This document shows positions 1 to 8,538 of a stretch of 64,000 nucleotides of DNA, piece by piece. The stretch is from WHTI01 sp963826105. GTDB lineage: Bacteria; Actinomycetota; CADDZG01; WHSQ01. The stretch lies in assembly GCA_963826105.1 (NCBI GenBank), contig CAWGWA010000006.1, positions 348,702 through 412,701 of the forward strand, written 5' to 3'. Within the stretch, counting starts at the first letter, position 1; every line of letters starts with the position of its first letter. The notes beneath the pieces were generated by a model. That model ran no database searches. It was given only the letters and a program-made list of their open reading frames with translations, and was not told where the DNA came from. A program made the position numbers and the translations under genes.

Positions 1-24
1 AGTCGCTGACCTGCTCTCCGCTCT

Positions 25-165
25 TCACGACGCAGAAGCGATGCTCGGGATGATTGCAACGAGAACGACCGCGAAAAGGAGAACGACTACCAGCGCCGCG
101 GCCATGTGCGATTTCCAGGACCGGCCGCTTCTGATCTCGGCCAGATCCAAAGAGGTCGTCCTCAA
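25..165 (-). CDS. Possible small single-pass membrane protein
   Basis: A 46-codon reading frame starts at a TTG preceded by a GGAG at a good distance and ends in TGA. Its last 25 residues form one strongly hydrophobic segment rich in Val, Leu, Ala and Ile after a basic stretch, as in a short C-terminally anchored membrane protein. No family is recognised. It lies downstream of the flavin oxidoreductase on the same strand. Given the indels elsewhere in this window, it could also be the tail of a longer broken gene. A competing frame on the same strand stays open to the left edge. Confidence 0.3.
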   Translation of the reverse strand: MRTTSLDLAEIRSGRSWKSHMAAALVVVLLFAVVLVAIIPSIASAS

Positions 166-276
166 GTTGCACTCCGTTTCCCCTGGATCGCTCCTTACAT
201 GACCAAGATGAAGGCTGTCCGACCGTTTCGCATTAGACCTTTGTCGGCATTGCAGGGGTCGAAGGACCGAATCGGT

Positions 277-1698
277 TCAGCCCAGGCTGCGACGAAGGGC
301 AGAGCGGGCGGCAAGGTGCCCGCACATCCCGTGGACGCCGCCACCCGGCGGAGTAGAGGAGGAGCAGATGTACACGTCCCGGCTCGGTGTCGAATACGGG
401 TCTAAACGGACAACGGGGCGGAAGAAGTGGCCCCGGAGATCTTGGATCCCTCCGTTGATGTCCCCGCCGATGTGGTTGGGGTTGTGAGACTCCATCTGAG
501 CCGCCGTTCGAACACTCCGATCTAGAACGCGGTCCCGGAATCCGGGGGCGAAGCGCTCGATCTGCGTTTCGATCGCCTCGGTCATGTCTGTCCCCGAGCC
601 CGCCGGTACATGGCAGTACGCCCACAGGGTGTGCTCTCCACTAGGTGCTCGCGAAGGGTCGAACAGCGACTGTTGGGCCACCAGAACGTAGGGCCTCTCG
701 GGTACCCGCCCGTTCGTAACCGCTTGCTCAGAAGCCACCAACTCGGGCAGCGTTCCGCCGACGTGTACGGTCCCGGCCTTCCTGCACGACTCGGCGCTCC
801 ATGGAACCGGGCCATCGAGGGCCCAGTCGATCTTGAAAACTCCCGGCCCGTAGCGGAACCGGCCCAGCGATTCCCGGTAGCGGCCGGGAAGGCGAGAACC
901 CGCGATAGCGATCAGCTGCCGCGGCGTTACATCGAAGAGGTAGGCGCGCGCCGCGGGCAGATCGTCGATCGACCCGACCTCACGCCCGGTCTCGATCGTT
1001 CCTCCGAGGCTCTCGAAGTACGAACCCAGCGCGGAAGCGATGGCGCTCGAGCCCCCGGACGCCGCGGGCCAGCCGACCGCGTGCGCCAGTATCCCGAGGA
1101 ACATCCCGAATCCACCGGTCGGACTCTTGTCCAGACTCAACATCGAATGCGCGGCGAGACCCCCGAGGAGGGCGCGCGCCTCCTCCCCGTCGAACTTGCT
1201 CGAGGCCAGCCCCTCGGCCGAGCGGATGCCCGTCAATCCAAAGCGAGCCAGCAGAAGAGGGTGGTGCGGGAGCCTCACCCGTCGGAGCAGTTCATCGGCA
1301 ACCTCGGGCCAGCGATCGACGAACGGGCGGTAGAGACGCTCGTATGCATCTCCGTCGCGCCCGAGCCCCGCGGCCGTTGCGCCGACATCGCGCTCCAGTA
1401 CCGCAGCGCGATCCCCTCCCAGAGGATGCGCGAGGGGGATCTCCGGATGGACCATCTCGAGCCCGTGCTCCGCCAGCGGAAGGCTGCGGAAGAACGGAGA
1501 CGCGAGGACCAGCGGATGGATCGCGGAGCAGATGTCATGGACGAACCCCGGACGGGTCAGCTCGGCCGACCGCGTTCCCCACCGATCTCGAGGTCGCGCT
1601 CGATCAGGAGGACGGACGCCCCCTCTCGAGCCAGCGTCACCGCCGCGGCGAGGCCGTTGGGGCCCGCACCGACGACGACCGCATCGAGATCGCTCATC
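277..1698 (-). CDS. Phytoene-desaturase-like NAD(P)/FAD oxidoreductase (one frameshift)
   Basis: A flavin-dependent oxidoreductase of the phytoene desaturase / amine oxidase superfamily. The N-terminus has the dinucleotide-binding motif VVVGAGPNGLAAA followed by an acidic residue at the end of strand 2 (LLIERD). The C-terminus ends in the GVHGMCG motif usual for these desaturase-like enzymes. Start is an ATG right after GGAGGTGGG. The frame breaks at about 1577-1580: after EIGG, a run of four G (sense strand) reads correctly only with a fifth G, giving GGTRSAELTRPGF as in homologues. This looks like a homopolymer error. Repaired length is about 474 residues, normal for the family. It follows the GH114 gene by 12 bases on the same strand, so the two probably share a transcript. 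Substrate unknown; carotenoid or another polyene is a family-level guess only. Confidence 0.8.
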   Translation of the reverse strand, partial: DERSRCGRRRCGPQRPRRGGDAGSRGGVRPPDRARPRDRWGTRSAELTRPGFVHDICSAIHPLVLASPFFRSLPLAEHGLEMVHPEIPLAHPLGGDRAAVLERDVGATAAGLGRDGDAYERLYRPFVDRWPEVADELLRRVRLPHHPLLLARFGLTGIRSAEGLASSKFDGEEARALLGGLAAHSMLSLDKSPTGGFGMFLGILAHAVGWPAASGGSSAIASALGSYFESLGGTIETGREVGSIDDLPAARAYLFDVTPRQLIAIAGSRLPGRYRESLGRFRYGPGVFKIDWALDGPVPWSAESCRKAGTVHVGGTLPELVASEQAVTNGRVPERPYVLVAQQSLFDPSRAPSGEHTLWAYCHVPAGSGTDMTEAIETQIERFAPGFRDRVLDRSVRTAAQMESHNPNHIGGDINGGIQDLRGHFFRPVVRLDPYSTPSRDVYICSSSTPPGGGVHGMCGHLAARSALRRSLG

Positions 1699-1710
1699 CC
1701 ACCTCCGTTT

Positions 1711-2640
1711 TCAGCTGCACGGTGTCCATGGCTTCGCTCCGAGGCGGTACGCCTTGAACATCGCGTTACGCCCGGACCGGTTGGCCGCGGGACAGAAGCC
1801 CCGCGGCTTCTTCTCGTACTCGACCTGGAACACCGGTTTGCCCGCGTCCAGGAACGGCCGTAGCCGATCGCACTCGTTGTATTGAGAGCACTGCTCGTTC
1901 ATCGCGAAGTCGAAGTATGCGACCAGCTTCTCGATCTGACCGAGATCGTTCTTCAAACCAACCGAAAGTCCGTGCTCGTGCGCGAGGTTCGCAAGGAAGA
2001 CGTTGTACTCCAGTTGGTCACTACCCTGAAGATCGAAGCCCGTATCGTTGCGATAGCCGTCGACGTTATCCCACTCGACCGCGTCGAAACCGGCTTCGAC
2101 ACACCTAGTGACGCGCTCCGACATGATGGGGGCCAGGGTCTCTATGTCGCTGATGTCGAGCCAGCGCTCCCCGGGCCAGCCGTTCTTCTTCCCCTTGATC
2201 GCCGGCGGGAAGGCGCCGGCATCGGGGCGCCAGTTCTCCCACGATCCCGCGCTGACGTAGCAGATCGCATAGCCGCCACGGTCGTGGATTGCCTCTACTG
2301 CAGCACTGTTGAGAACGTCCCCTTCGCCCGCCACCTCGGAATCCACGTACAGGTCGATATCGAAAACGACCGCGGTTTCTCGTACCTGAGATCGGAAGGG
2401 GCGCGCCGACACGTCGACCACTATCCCGCCGGTGGAATCGTGCCCCGCGGCCGGGGTCAGCTGGTACTGCGCACGAGCGTCCGGCGGAAGCGCGCAATCG
2501 GGACAGGGCAGTGGATCGGGCAGGTCTGGGCCCGGTGAGCCGGCTCTAACCCCCTCGGGAGGGGACCCGATAAGCAAGGCAACAAGCAGGAGGACACCCA
2601 GCGCGAGGCGAAGTGCTCGGTTAGCGCGATGGCGGCTCAA
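1711..2640 (-). CDS. Secreted GH114-type endo-alpha-1,4-polygalactosaminidase-like glycosidase
   Basis: A secreted protein of the GH114 / TIM-barrel glycosidase family (endo-alpha-1,4-polygalactosaminidase type). The TTG start is chosen because GGAGAG lies six bases upstream; longer starts have no such site and would bury the signal peptide. Residues 1 to about 30 form a signal peptide with a leucine/valine core. The mature part carries the barrel motifs VFDIDLY, ICYVSAGSWENWRPD, WLDISD, and the acidic EWDNVDGY strand, where family catalytic acids are expected, then LKNDLGQ and NEQCSQYNECD near the end. Length 309 residues fits. Known members cleave galactosaminogalactan-like polymers; whether this one does is inference. 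The flavin oxidoreductase follows directly. Confidence 0.83.
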   Translation of the reverse strand: MSRHRANRALRLALGVLLLVALLIGSPPEGVRAGSPGPDLPDPLPCPDCALPPDARAQYQLTPAAGHDSTGGIVVDVSARPFRSQVRETAVVFDIDLYVDSEVAGEGDVLNSAAVEAIHDRGGYAICYVSAGSWENWRPDAGAFPPAIKGKKNGWPGERWLDISDIETLAPIMSERVTRCVEAGFDAVEWDNVDGYRNDTGFDLQGSDQLEYNVFLANLAHEHGLSVGLKNDLGQIEKLVAYFDFAMNEQCSQYNECDRLRPFLDAGKPVFQVEYEKKPRGFCPAANRSGRNAMFKAYRLGAKPWTPCS

Positions 2641-2832
2641 CGGTGACTCTCCATGATCGCTAAGGCTCGCACGTCGCAAGGGGTCGTGAAAGGACCCGAT
2701 GGGTGCTTGGTTTATTTCCGTAGATATCCGGAAAACTCCGTATCCGTCGCAAGCAAAGCAAGCGGGCGGACCCCCAACAACCACAGGACGACAGTCTGAG
2801 GCCCGAAACACGGGGCCGGAGGGAGTAGAAGG

Positions 2833-4974
2833 ATGAATCGTAGACGAGGAAGTACACCGGCGAGACGAGCGAGGAGCGCGCTCTCAGCCATACTCGTTAC
2901 CGGGGCGCTCCTGCTGTGGCAGAGCGCCGCATTGGCGGGAACCAGCAAGGGCGGTGGCCTTGGGCTCGGAAACCTCCACGATGTTGTCACCGAAGCCACC
3001 GACCAACTTGAGGACGTCACCGATACGGTGATCGGAGATCTCGGCGAGAGCGTAGCGGGGCCCGATGATGCCGGAGAGGGATCGTCGGACGATTCCGATA
3101 CGACCGCTGAAGGAAACAACCTCGGGGTGGACGTGGCCGATCAAGAGGTCGTTAGGGCCGGTGGCTCGGACTCTTCCGCCGGCGGCGGCGACTCCGAATC
3201 AGGTGCCACGCTGCTTGCGGTGCTCGGCCATCAGATCCTCGGTACGAGTTCCGAGCACGACGATACGGGATGGGAAGAGTCCACCTTCGGCACGCTCGGC
3301 TTCAGCTGCGCCGCATCCGAGGGCGCGCTTTGTGTGGATCTTCTCTACGCCCACTCGTGGGCCGACGGGACCAGCTCGTCGTCCGACACGGACGCGGCAT
3401 ACCTTTGTCTCGCAGGAGACCAGACGGCCCCCGACGAGACCTGTCAGGGCCCGGTAGCACTGCGTGTGCTCGACAGCCACAGTGACGCCTCCGACTCGGG
3501 CGCAAGCCAGAGTTCCGAAGGCGCTCGTCTGTGCCTTGGCAACGAGGACGCCGATGGCGTGTGTCAGGGCGTCGGCGTTTCCGTGATCAAGTCTGAGTCG
3601 TCGAACGCCGGCGGCGAAGAGGACGGAACCACCACTCTCGGGTCCCTCGAGGCCCAGGGCGAAGAGCAGGGCGCCCTTGGAGACCCGCAGGCTGCGGGCG
3701 CACCGCCCGACTGTCCCGACGGCGGCTCCCTTGCCTGCGTGAACGTCAATGACGACAACACCACCGATGACGGCGACGACGGTCGCGAGACCATCGACGG
3801 CGACGTCGGCCCCGGCGCCAACGAGGGCGGCGATGTCGCCAACCTGATCGCCGGAGACTCCGATGTCACCGAGGGCGATGGCGATGCCGGCGATGACGGT
3901 ATCGGGCTGGACCACCCGGGTAGCGGCGCATCAACCGCTGATGGACGCGTCCTTCACATCAAGCTCCTTGGACAAGAGATCCTCGTCTTCGGTCAGGCCA
4001 GCTCGGCGTCCGATGACGATGGCTCCTCCTCGGACGCAACAGTGCTTGCGGTCCTCGGTAACGAGGTCATCGGAGCGCACTCCGACTCCGAGGACGGCTC
4101 GGGTCACGACGAGACCGGCCTCCTCCGTGAGACCTGCAGCCAGACCGGTGGACAGGCTTGCCTCGCGCTCCTCTATGGGCAGGCTTCTTCCGAGGCGACC
4201 GACGACGGGAGCACCGGATCTTCCGACACCGCGGGCGGCACCGCATGTCTTGGTGGCGGCGAAGGTGCCTCTCCCGAGGGAACCTGTGACGGGCCCGTCG
4301 GCCTGACCGTGCTGGACACGCATAGCGACACCCAGCGTGACGAGGCCGGCAACTCTTCACACGCATGGGAGAGCTCGAACGGTGCGACCCTCTGTCTCGG
4401 CGGCGAGAACGAAGATGGCGTCTGCGAGACGCTTGGTCTCGTCGTCCTGCACTCGGACTCCGAGTCCCACGCGGAGCCCGGTGACGCCGAAGCCGAGGGA
4501 GAGTCGTACGTCCTGGGGATCGACCAGAGCGGCGAACGAACCACTTTCATAGCGGACGAGACCAGCATCGCCTTGCCCCCGGATTGCCCCGAGGGTGGCT
4601 CGATCGCCTGTCTGCTCTTCAATGAGGATGAGACCGGTGCGATCGCCGACGGCATCGGCCACGACGGCTCCGGCCTTACCGGCGACGTCCTGCCGGGCGT
4701 GCTAGATGGTGAGAACGCCGGCGATGCCGATGCCACTGAGGTCGGAACGACGGCAGTTGCCAGCGAGGGCGAAGACGCTCCGGAGGAAGAGCCGCCGGTC
4801 GTCAAGCCTCACGGTCCTGAGACCCAGGACCCCGGAGTGCAGGGAGCCCAGGCATCGCAGCTTCCGTTCACCGGGATGGACACGAGCACGATGCTCGCCA
4901 TCGCGATGATGCTGCTCCTGTCGGGCGCGGGGATCTTGGTCCTCGCAGCGAGGCGTGAGTCGCGGACCCGGTGA
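2833..4974 (+). CDS. LPxTG-type cell-surface protein, Asp/Ser-rich with duplicated Cys-pair repeats
   Basis: A 713-residue acidic surface protein. Residues 1-35 are a Sec signal peptide with a basic start. Near the end (about residues 677-681) is LPFTG, then a hydrophobic segment and RRESRTR, the standard sortase sorting signal, so the protein is probably linked to the cell wall. Between them is low-complexity Asp/Ser/Gly sequence carrying an internal duplication: roughly residues 120-300 and 370-600 each hold four Cys pairs in beta-strand-like units such as LCLG...DGVCQ followed by VxVLxSxS. No family is recognised. Start is an ATG behind GGAGGGAG. The stop overlaps the GTG start of the next gene (GTGA), so the two are co-translated. 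No sortase gene lies in the window. Confidence 0.83.
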   Translation: MNRRRGSTPARRARSALSAILVTGALLLWQSAALAGTSKGGGLGLGNLHDVVTEATDQLEDVTDTVIGDLGESVAGPDDAGEGSSDDSDTTAEGNNLGVDVADQEVVRAGGSDSSAGGGDSESGATLLAVLGHQILGTSSEHDDTGWEESTFGTLGFSCAASEGALCVDLLYAHSWADGTSSSSDTDAAYLCLAGDQTAPDETCQGPVALRVLDSHSDASDSGASQSSEGARLCLGNEDADGVCQGVGVSVIKSESSNAGGEEDGTTTLGSLEAQGEEQGALGDPQAAGAPPDCPDGGSLACVNVNDDNTTDDGDDGRETIDGDVGPGANEGGDVANLIAGDSDVTEGDGDAGDDGIGLDHPGSGASTADGRVLHIKLLGQEILVFGQASSASDDDGSSSDATVLAVLGNEVIGAHSDSEDGSGHDETGLLRETCSQTGGQACLALLYGQASSEATDDGSTGSSDTAGGTACLGGGEGASPEGTCDGPVGLTVLDTHSDTQRDEAGNSSHAWESSNGATLCLGGENEDGVCETLGLVVLHSDSESHAEPGDAEAEGESYVLGIDQSGERTTFIADETSIALPPDCPEGGSIACLLFNEDETGAIADGIGHDGSGLTGDVLPGVLDGENAGDADATEVGTTAVASEGEDAPEEEPPVVKPHGPETQDPGVQGAQASQLPFTGMDTSTMLAIAMMLLLSGAGILVLAARRESRTR

Positions 4975-5597
4975 GAACCGAAACACCACGCCCTGAGGAT
5001 GGCGGGACCGGGGTCCCGCCATCCCCCGTCGAACGCCTAGGCCCAAGGCTCAAGCTCGCCGGGCTCGCGCTCCTGGTGATCGGCGCGATCGTTGCAGCTC
5101 TCGCACTCGCGGGCGTGTTCGAAGCGGGTGACGACGACAATCGTCCCGGTTCGGATGACTCTGCACTGGCTCTGGAGACGCACACCAATCGAGCCGGGGG
5201 CTACTCGTTCTCCTATCCGTCGAACTGGAAGGTCCGCAACGACGGCTCGACGAGCGTCATCACCGCACCCGGATCGGAGCAGATCGTGAGCTTCGGTACC
5301 GCCCCGGACGGACCCCTGCGGCGGGCCGCTCGACGGTTCCTGTCCAAGGTCGTTCGGGCCTACGAGGACCCGACCCTGTCGGCGGCGGAGCTCCAGACGA
5401 TCGACGATCATCGTGCGTTAGCGGTGGCGGGCGAGGCAGTCAACGAGACCGGCATCGACATCAGATTCCTCACCGTCACGGTTGCCGGAGGACGAGGCAA
5501 CTATGGGATCGCGGTGTACACGAACGCAGCCGCCGACCCCACCGAGACCCTGCCCACGATGCAGGCGATCCTCGATTCCTTCCGGATCCGCTCCTAA
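4971..5597 (+). CDS. Membrane-anchored extracellular protein, PsbP/DUF1795-like
   Basis: A 208-residue protein with a short cytoplasmic N-terminus, one transmembrane segment (about residues 27-50, LALLVIGAIVAALALAG) and an outside domain. The outside domain begins with GGYSFSYPSNWKV, the opening motif of PsbP/DUF1795-like lipoprotein domains, and ends with ILDSFRIRS, the usual last helix of that fold. Start is GTG, overlapping the stop of the LPxTG gene by four bases (GTGA), implying coupled translation. Function is unknown; the coupling suggests it works with the surface protein. The stop overlaps the convergent DUF5808 gene by four bases. Confidence 0.75.
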   Translation: MRTETPRPEDGGTGVPPSPVERLGPRLKLAGLALLVIGAIVAALALAGVFEAGDDDNRPGSDDSALALETHTNRAGGYSFSYPSNWKVRNDGSTSVITAPGSEQIVSFGTAPDGPLRRAARRFLSKVVRAYEDPTLSAAELQTIDDHRALAVAGEAVNETGIDIRFLTVTVAGGRGNYGIAVYTNAAADPTETLPTMQAILDSFRIRS

Positions 5598-5878
5598 ACC
5601 GAGCCGGCCTGCCGCTGCTTAACGAGTGCGGCGACCCGGGCGAGATTGACCGCCCAGCCCACACCGAAGACTCGATCGGTGAACAACTCTTCGCTCTCAG
5701 GGTTCCACCACGAGTCGCGCAGGCGATCGAGTGTCGGTGGACGGAAGTCATAGGGAACGAAGCCGGCGACGATCCCGTGCCACTCCCGCTCCTCTTCCGG
5801 CTTGCTGAGCTCCTGGATCACGGCGGCGACGGTCACGCCGAACACCACCGCAGCCATCGTTCTCTTCAGTTTCTTCAT
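5594..5878 (-). CDS. DUF5808 family protein
   Basis: A 94-residue protein whose central part matches the DUF5808 signature: YDFRPPTLDRLRDSWWNPESE, then LFTDRVFGVGWAVNLARV. It has a short hydrophobic N-terminal segment (about residues 8-21) behind several lysines, so it may be membrane-attached or weakly exported. Start is an ATG right after GGGGAGGGTC. DUF5808 occurs in actinobacteria as a small domain, alone or in membrane proteins; no role is established. It is followed on the same strand by nothing; the gene to its left is convergent. Confidence 0.75.
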   Translation of the reverse strand: MKKLKRTMAAVVFGVTVAAVIQELSKPEEEREWHGIVAGFVPYDFRPPTLDRLRDSWWNPESEELFTDRVFGVGWAVNLARVAALVKQRQAGSV

Positions 5879-5898
5879 GACCCTCCCCTTTCAGTTAG

Positions 5899-5970
5899 TG
5901 GGCGGTACTGGGATCGAACCAGTGACCCCTGCCGTGTGAAGGCAGTGCTCTCCCGCTGAGCTAACCGCCC
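5899..5970 (-). tRNA. tRNA-Val (anticodon CAC)
   Basis: The minus strand folds as a full cloverleaf: a 7-bp acceptor stem (GGGCGGT/ACCGCCC), D arm with AGCTCAGCGGGAGAGC, anticodon stem CTGCC/GGCAG with loop TTCACAC (anticodon CAC, reading GUG), and T arm with GGTTCGATCCC. The discriminator base is A and CCA is not encoded. It sits between the DUF5808 and M6 protease genes. Confidence 0.95.
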
Positions 5971-5989
5971 GGGACGGATGATGATACGA

Positions 5990-6026
5990 GAAGAAGAAGG
6001 GGGACGGACCCGAAGGCCCGCCCCCC
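5990..6026 (-). terminator. Rho-independent terminator of the M6 protease gene
   Basis: On the minus strand a GC-rich stem (GGGGGCGGGCC with a TTCG loop and GGTCCGTCCCCC) is followed by a pyrimidine tract TTCTTCTTCT. It starts about 20 bases after the metalloprotease stop codon, where an intrinsic terminator is expected. Confidence 0.7.
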
Positions 6027-6046
6027 TCTTTCGCTACTAGTCGGGA

Positions 6047-8311
6047 CTACTTGATCAGGATCGTGTAGTTCCCACCGGAGCCGTCGCCCTTGACCTTGAC
6101 CCACAGGCCAGAACCTGCGGTCTTGGTGCTGGCATCGGGCTTCTTCTTGCTCCAGTACGCCTTCTTCGACGTGTCGTGGAACACGTTGACTCCACCTGCC
6201 GTGTACTTCTTGGTCTTCCACTTCTTCTTGATGACCTGGGTCAGGCGAACCTTGTGCGTCGAGTTGCCGAACGTGGAGTCCCACGTCTGCCATCTCGTCC
6301 GCCAGTAGTTCTTGCCGTCAGGCATCAAGCGCGGGGTCGGATGCGAGTCCACCACGAGGATCTGGCCGTGGCCTGGGTGGAGGCCCACATCGTTGTCCGT
6401 GTAACGGCTGTCGCGGTACCAGATCAGAACGCCGTCCGCGTACGAGTTCTTCTCAAGCCAGTTGCCCTTGATGAAGTTGTACGCGCCCCTGAGGCTCCTG
6501 TCGCTCCTCAAGTAGTTGCGTGACTCGATCAGGTAGTAGTGGAAGTACATGTTCGTGATCGCGCCGTCCGTGACCTGCTGGAAGCCTTCAAACTCCCACG
6601 CGTCGACCATCGAACCGTCGTCGTTGAACGTGTCGAGGCTGATGCTGTCGACGATGAATCCCGGAGCCACGAAGGCACCGTCGGTCCAGTAACGGAACCG
6701 GATGGCGTCCGTGCCCATCGGAACCGTGTAGGTGCCGTCAACCCAACCATCGGAGAATCCGGTGATCCCGTTGCCGAAGTTCTGCCCGTTGGGATCATCG
6801 TCGGTGGAGAGGTCTCCGTCTAGAGCGGTCCAGTCGTCACCGCCGTTGCTCGAGGCCTCGACGTAGGCGTAGTCCCAGTCCTGCTCGATGTCGTACCAAG
6901 CGCGGAAAGTTAGGTCCGCGTCGGCCGCCAAAGGAGCGCCCAACATATGGGTCATCGAGTTATCGAGGTCGTTGGCGGAACCCGAGTAGTAGTAATACGG
7001 GTCCACGCCGTCGGGCTCGACCAGGGTCTCGGTAGCCTCGTAGTCGGGAAGGTTCACCCGGATGACCTGGTTGCGACCGGCGGTAGCACCCTCAGCCGGG
7101 CCCAGGTTGAACTCTGTGGCCTCAGCAGCAGGGGTGCCGCTGTAGTCGTACTCCCCGAGGTCCGCATCACGGACCCAGCCGAGTGCAACCTTCGACCAAG
7201 CGTCCATGTGCGTCGGGTTCGTACCGATCGGGTCGCCGGGACGCGAGCCCCACGAGCCACCGCTCATCAGCGACCAGAACTCAACCGAGCTCTCGCCTGC
7301 GTATGAGGTGTCGTACATGTCCGGCAGACCGAGGTCGTGACCGAACTCGTGTGCGAACACACCGACCGCACCGTTCTCCGGCTCGATCGTGTAGTCACCC
7401 ACCCATAGGTCGGTCCCGGGCACCGCGTAGCCACCGAGGAGGCAGTCCTCGGGAACGCCGGTGGGGCCGTCGCCGGGCGAGTAGTTGGCGAACGAACGGT
7501 GGCTCCAGATGGCGTCTCCACCCTGGGCACCGCCGCCCTCTTCCTCACCCTGTCCTGCGTGGACCATCTGGAAGTGGTCGACGTAGCCATCGGCCTCGTC
7601 GAAGTTCCCGTCCCCGTCGCAGTCGTAGCGGTCCCACACGTCAACGACCGCGGGGTCCCAGTTGATGTCGGCTTCCTGAGTAGCGAGCGTCGCGATGCCG
7701 TCGCCGATGACCCTGAAGTACGGGCCGTTCAGGTCGTCGGAACCTGCGCCGAGGTCGGAGTTGGCTCCGTACTCGGACTCAGGTGCATCGATGTGGAGCC
7801 ACTCGGAAACCTCACCGGTGACGGTGTAACGACCATCCGAGAGCTCGAGGTAGAAGTCGCGCATAGACGGGAGACCCGTCGCGTTGCCACCCTCGGAGAA
7901 CAACATGTCCTCGTAGTGGGCCCGATCGAAATTGTCGGTCCAGTACGTGGCGTTGTCCTTGTCGCGGTTGGGCTCTTCGATCGCTCCGTGAAGAGGATCG
8001 GTGAAGTCGACGAGCAAGGTGACGATGTGGTCTTCGTCCTCCCGCGTGTACTCGACGAAATCGCCGTTCGCCATCCTTACGGTCCCATCCTTGCGGACCT
8101 TGGCTTCGCCTCGGATCACGGCATCTGCTGCCGCGGCACGCTGGGTCTGCCATTTCTGTACGAACTTTGGAATCCTGTTGTCTCCGCCGACCCGGTGGCC
8201 TGTCGTAGACGGAGCGGCGGAATCTCTCGCCGGGACCGCACCCGCTTGCCCTATCAATAGCGAGCTCACCAGGGCCATGCCCAGGAGCCCGCTGATCATC
8301 TTCTTGCTCAA
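6047..8311 (-). CDS. Secreted M6 family (immune inhibitor A-like) metalloprotease
   Basis: A secreted zinc protease of peptidase family M6, 754 residues. The TTG start is chosen because GGAGGT lies seven bases upstream. Residues 1-26 form a signal peptide (ISGLLGMALVSSLLIGQAGA). The catalytic domain has the M6 motif HEFGHDLGLPDMYD at about residue 320: the two His and a following acidic residue bind zinc, Glu is the catalytic base. Upstream is the LPSMRDFYLELSDGRY block, typical of M6. The C-terminal half has the immune-inhibitor-A type beta-sandwich (SMTHMLGAPL, AWYDIEQDWDYAYVE, FIVDSISLD). Immune inhibitor A of Bacillus degrades host antibacterial proteins; here a nutritional role is equally possible. 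A terminator follows; a structured leader of about 220 bases precedes. Confidence 0.88.
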   Translation of the reverse strand: MSKKMISGLLGMALVSSLLIGQAGAVPARDSAAPSTTGHRVGGDNRIPKFVQKWQTQRAAAADAVIRGEAKVRKDGTVRMANGDFVEYTREDEDHIVTLLVDFTDPLHGAIEEPNRDKDNATYWTDNFDRAHYEDMLFSEGGNATGLPSMRDFYLELSDGRYTVTGEVSEWLHIDAPESEYGANSDLGAGSDDLNGPYFRVIGDGIATLATQEADINWDPAVVDVWDRYDCDGDGNFDEADGYVDHFQMVHAGQGEEEGGGAQGGDAIWSHRSFANYSPGDGPTGVPEDCLLGGYAVPGTDLWVGDYTIEPENGAVGVFAHEFGHDLGLPDMYDTSYAGESSVEFWSLMSGGSWGSRPGDPIGTNPTHMDAWSKVALGWVRDADLGEYDYSGTPAAEATEFNLGPAEGATAGRNQVIRVNLPDYEATETLVEPDGVDPYYYYSGSANDLDNSMTHMLGAPLAADADLTFRAWYDIEQDWDYAYVEASSNGGDDWTALDGDLSTDDDPNGQNFGNGITGFSDGWVDGTYTVPMGTDAIRFRYWTDGAFVAPGFIVDSISLDTFNDDGSMVDAWEFEGFQQVTDGAITNMYFHYYLIESRNYLRSDRSLRGAYNFIKGNWLEKNSYADGVLIWYRDSRYTDNDVGLHPGHGQILVVDSHPTPRLMPDGKNYWRTRWQTWDSTFGNSTHKVRLTQVIKKKWKTKKYTAGGVNVFHDTSKKAYWSKKKPDASTKTAGSGLWVKVKGDGSGGNYTILIK

Positions 8312-8331
8312 ATCATGTACCTCCATTGACT

Positions 8332-8378
8332 GGCGCGTCGTCGCGCCTCTGCGTAACGATGCATCGCCTCGGCGATGC
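8332..8378 (-). promoter_or_regulatory. Two hairpins in the leader of the M6 protease gene
   Basis: The 227-base divergent spacer between the protease and patatin genes contains two perfect inverted repeats just upstream of the protease ribosome binding site: arms GCATCGCC/GGCGATGC (8361-8378) and GGCGCG/CGCGCC with a four-base loop (8332-8347). They would lie in the 5' untranslated RNA of the protease and may affect initiation or stability. No riboswitch class is recognised. Confidence 0.35.
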
Positions 8379-8538
8379 CAAACCCAGCGTCTCCCCTGCC
8401 CGGTCTCCTTCCTTAGTCGCCTCTGGAAAAGCGTCCTCATCAGAGCCGACTGAGACTAGCCCACCAAGCGAGCTATGGGGAAGCCTTTGCGGCCATAAAG
8501 GGGTCCCCCAGGGCGTGCCGCCTAGTAAGGTGGGTTCA

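Noticed and set aside
8435..8446. CTGATGAG on the minus strand, like a hammerhead ribozyme core
   Set aside because: No GAAA segment follows at the required place and the flanking stems cannot be drawn.
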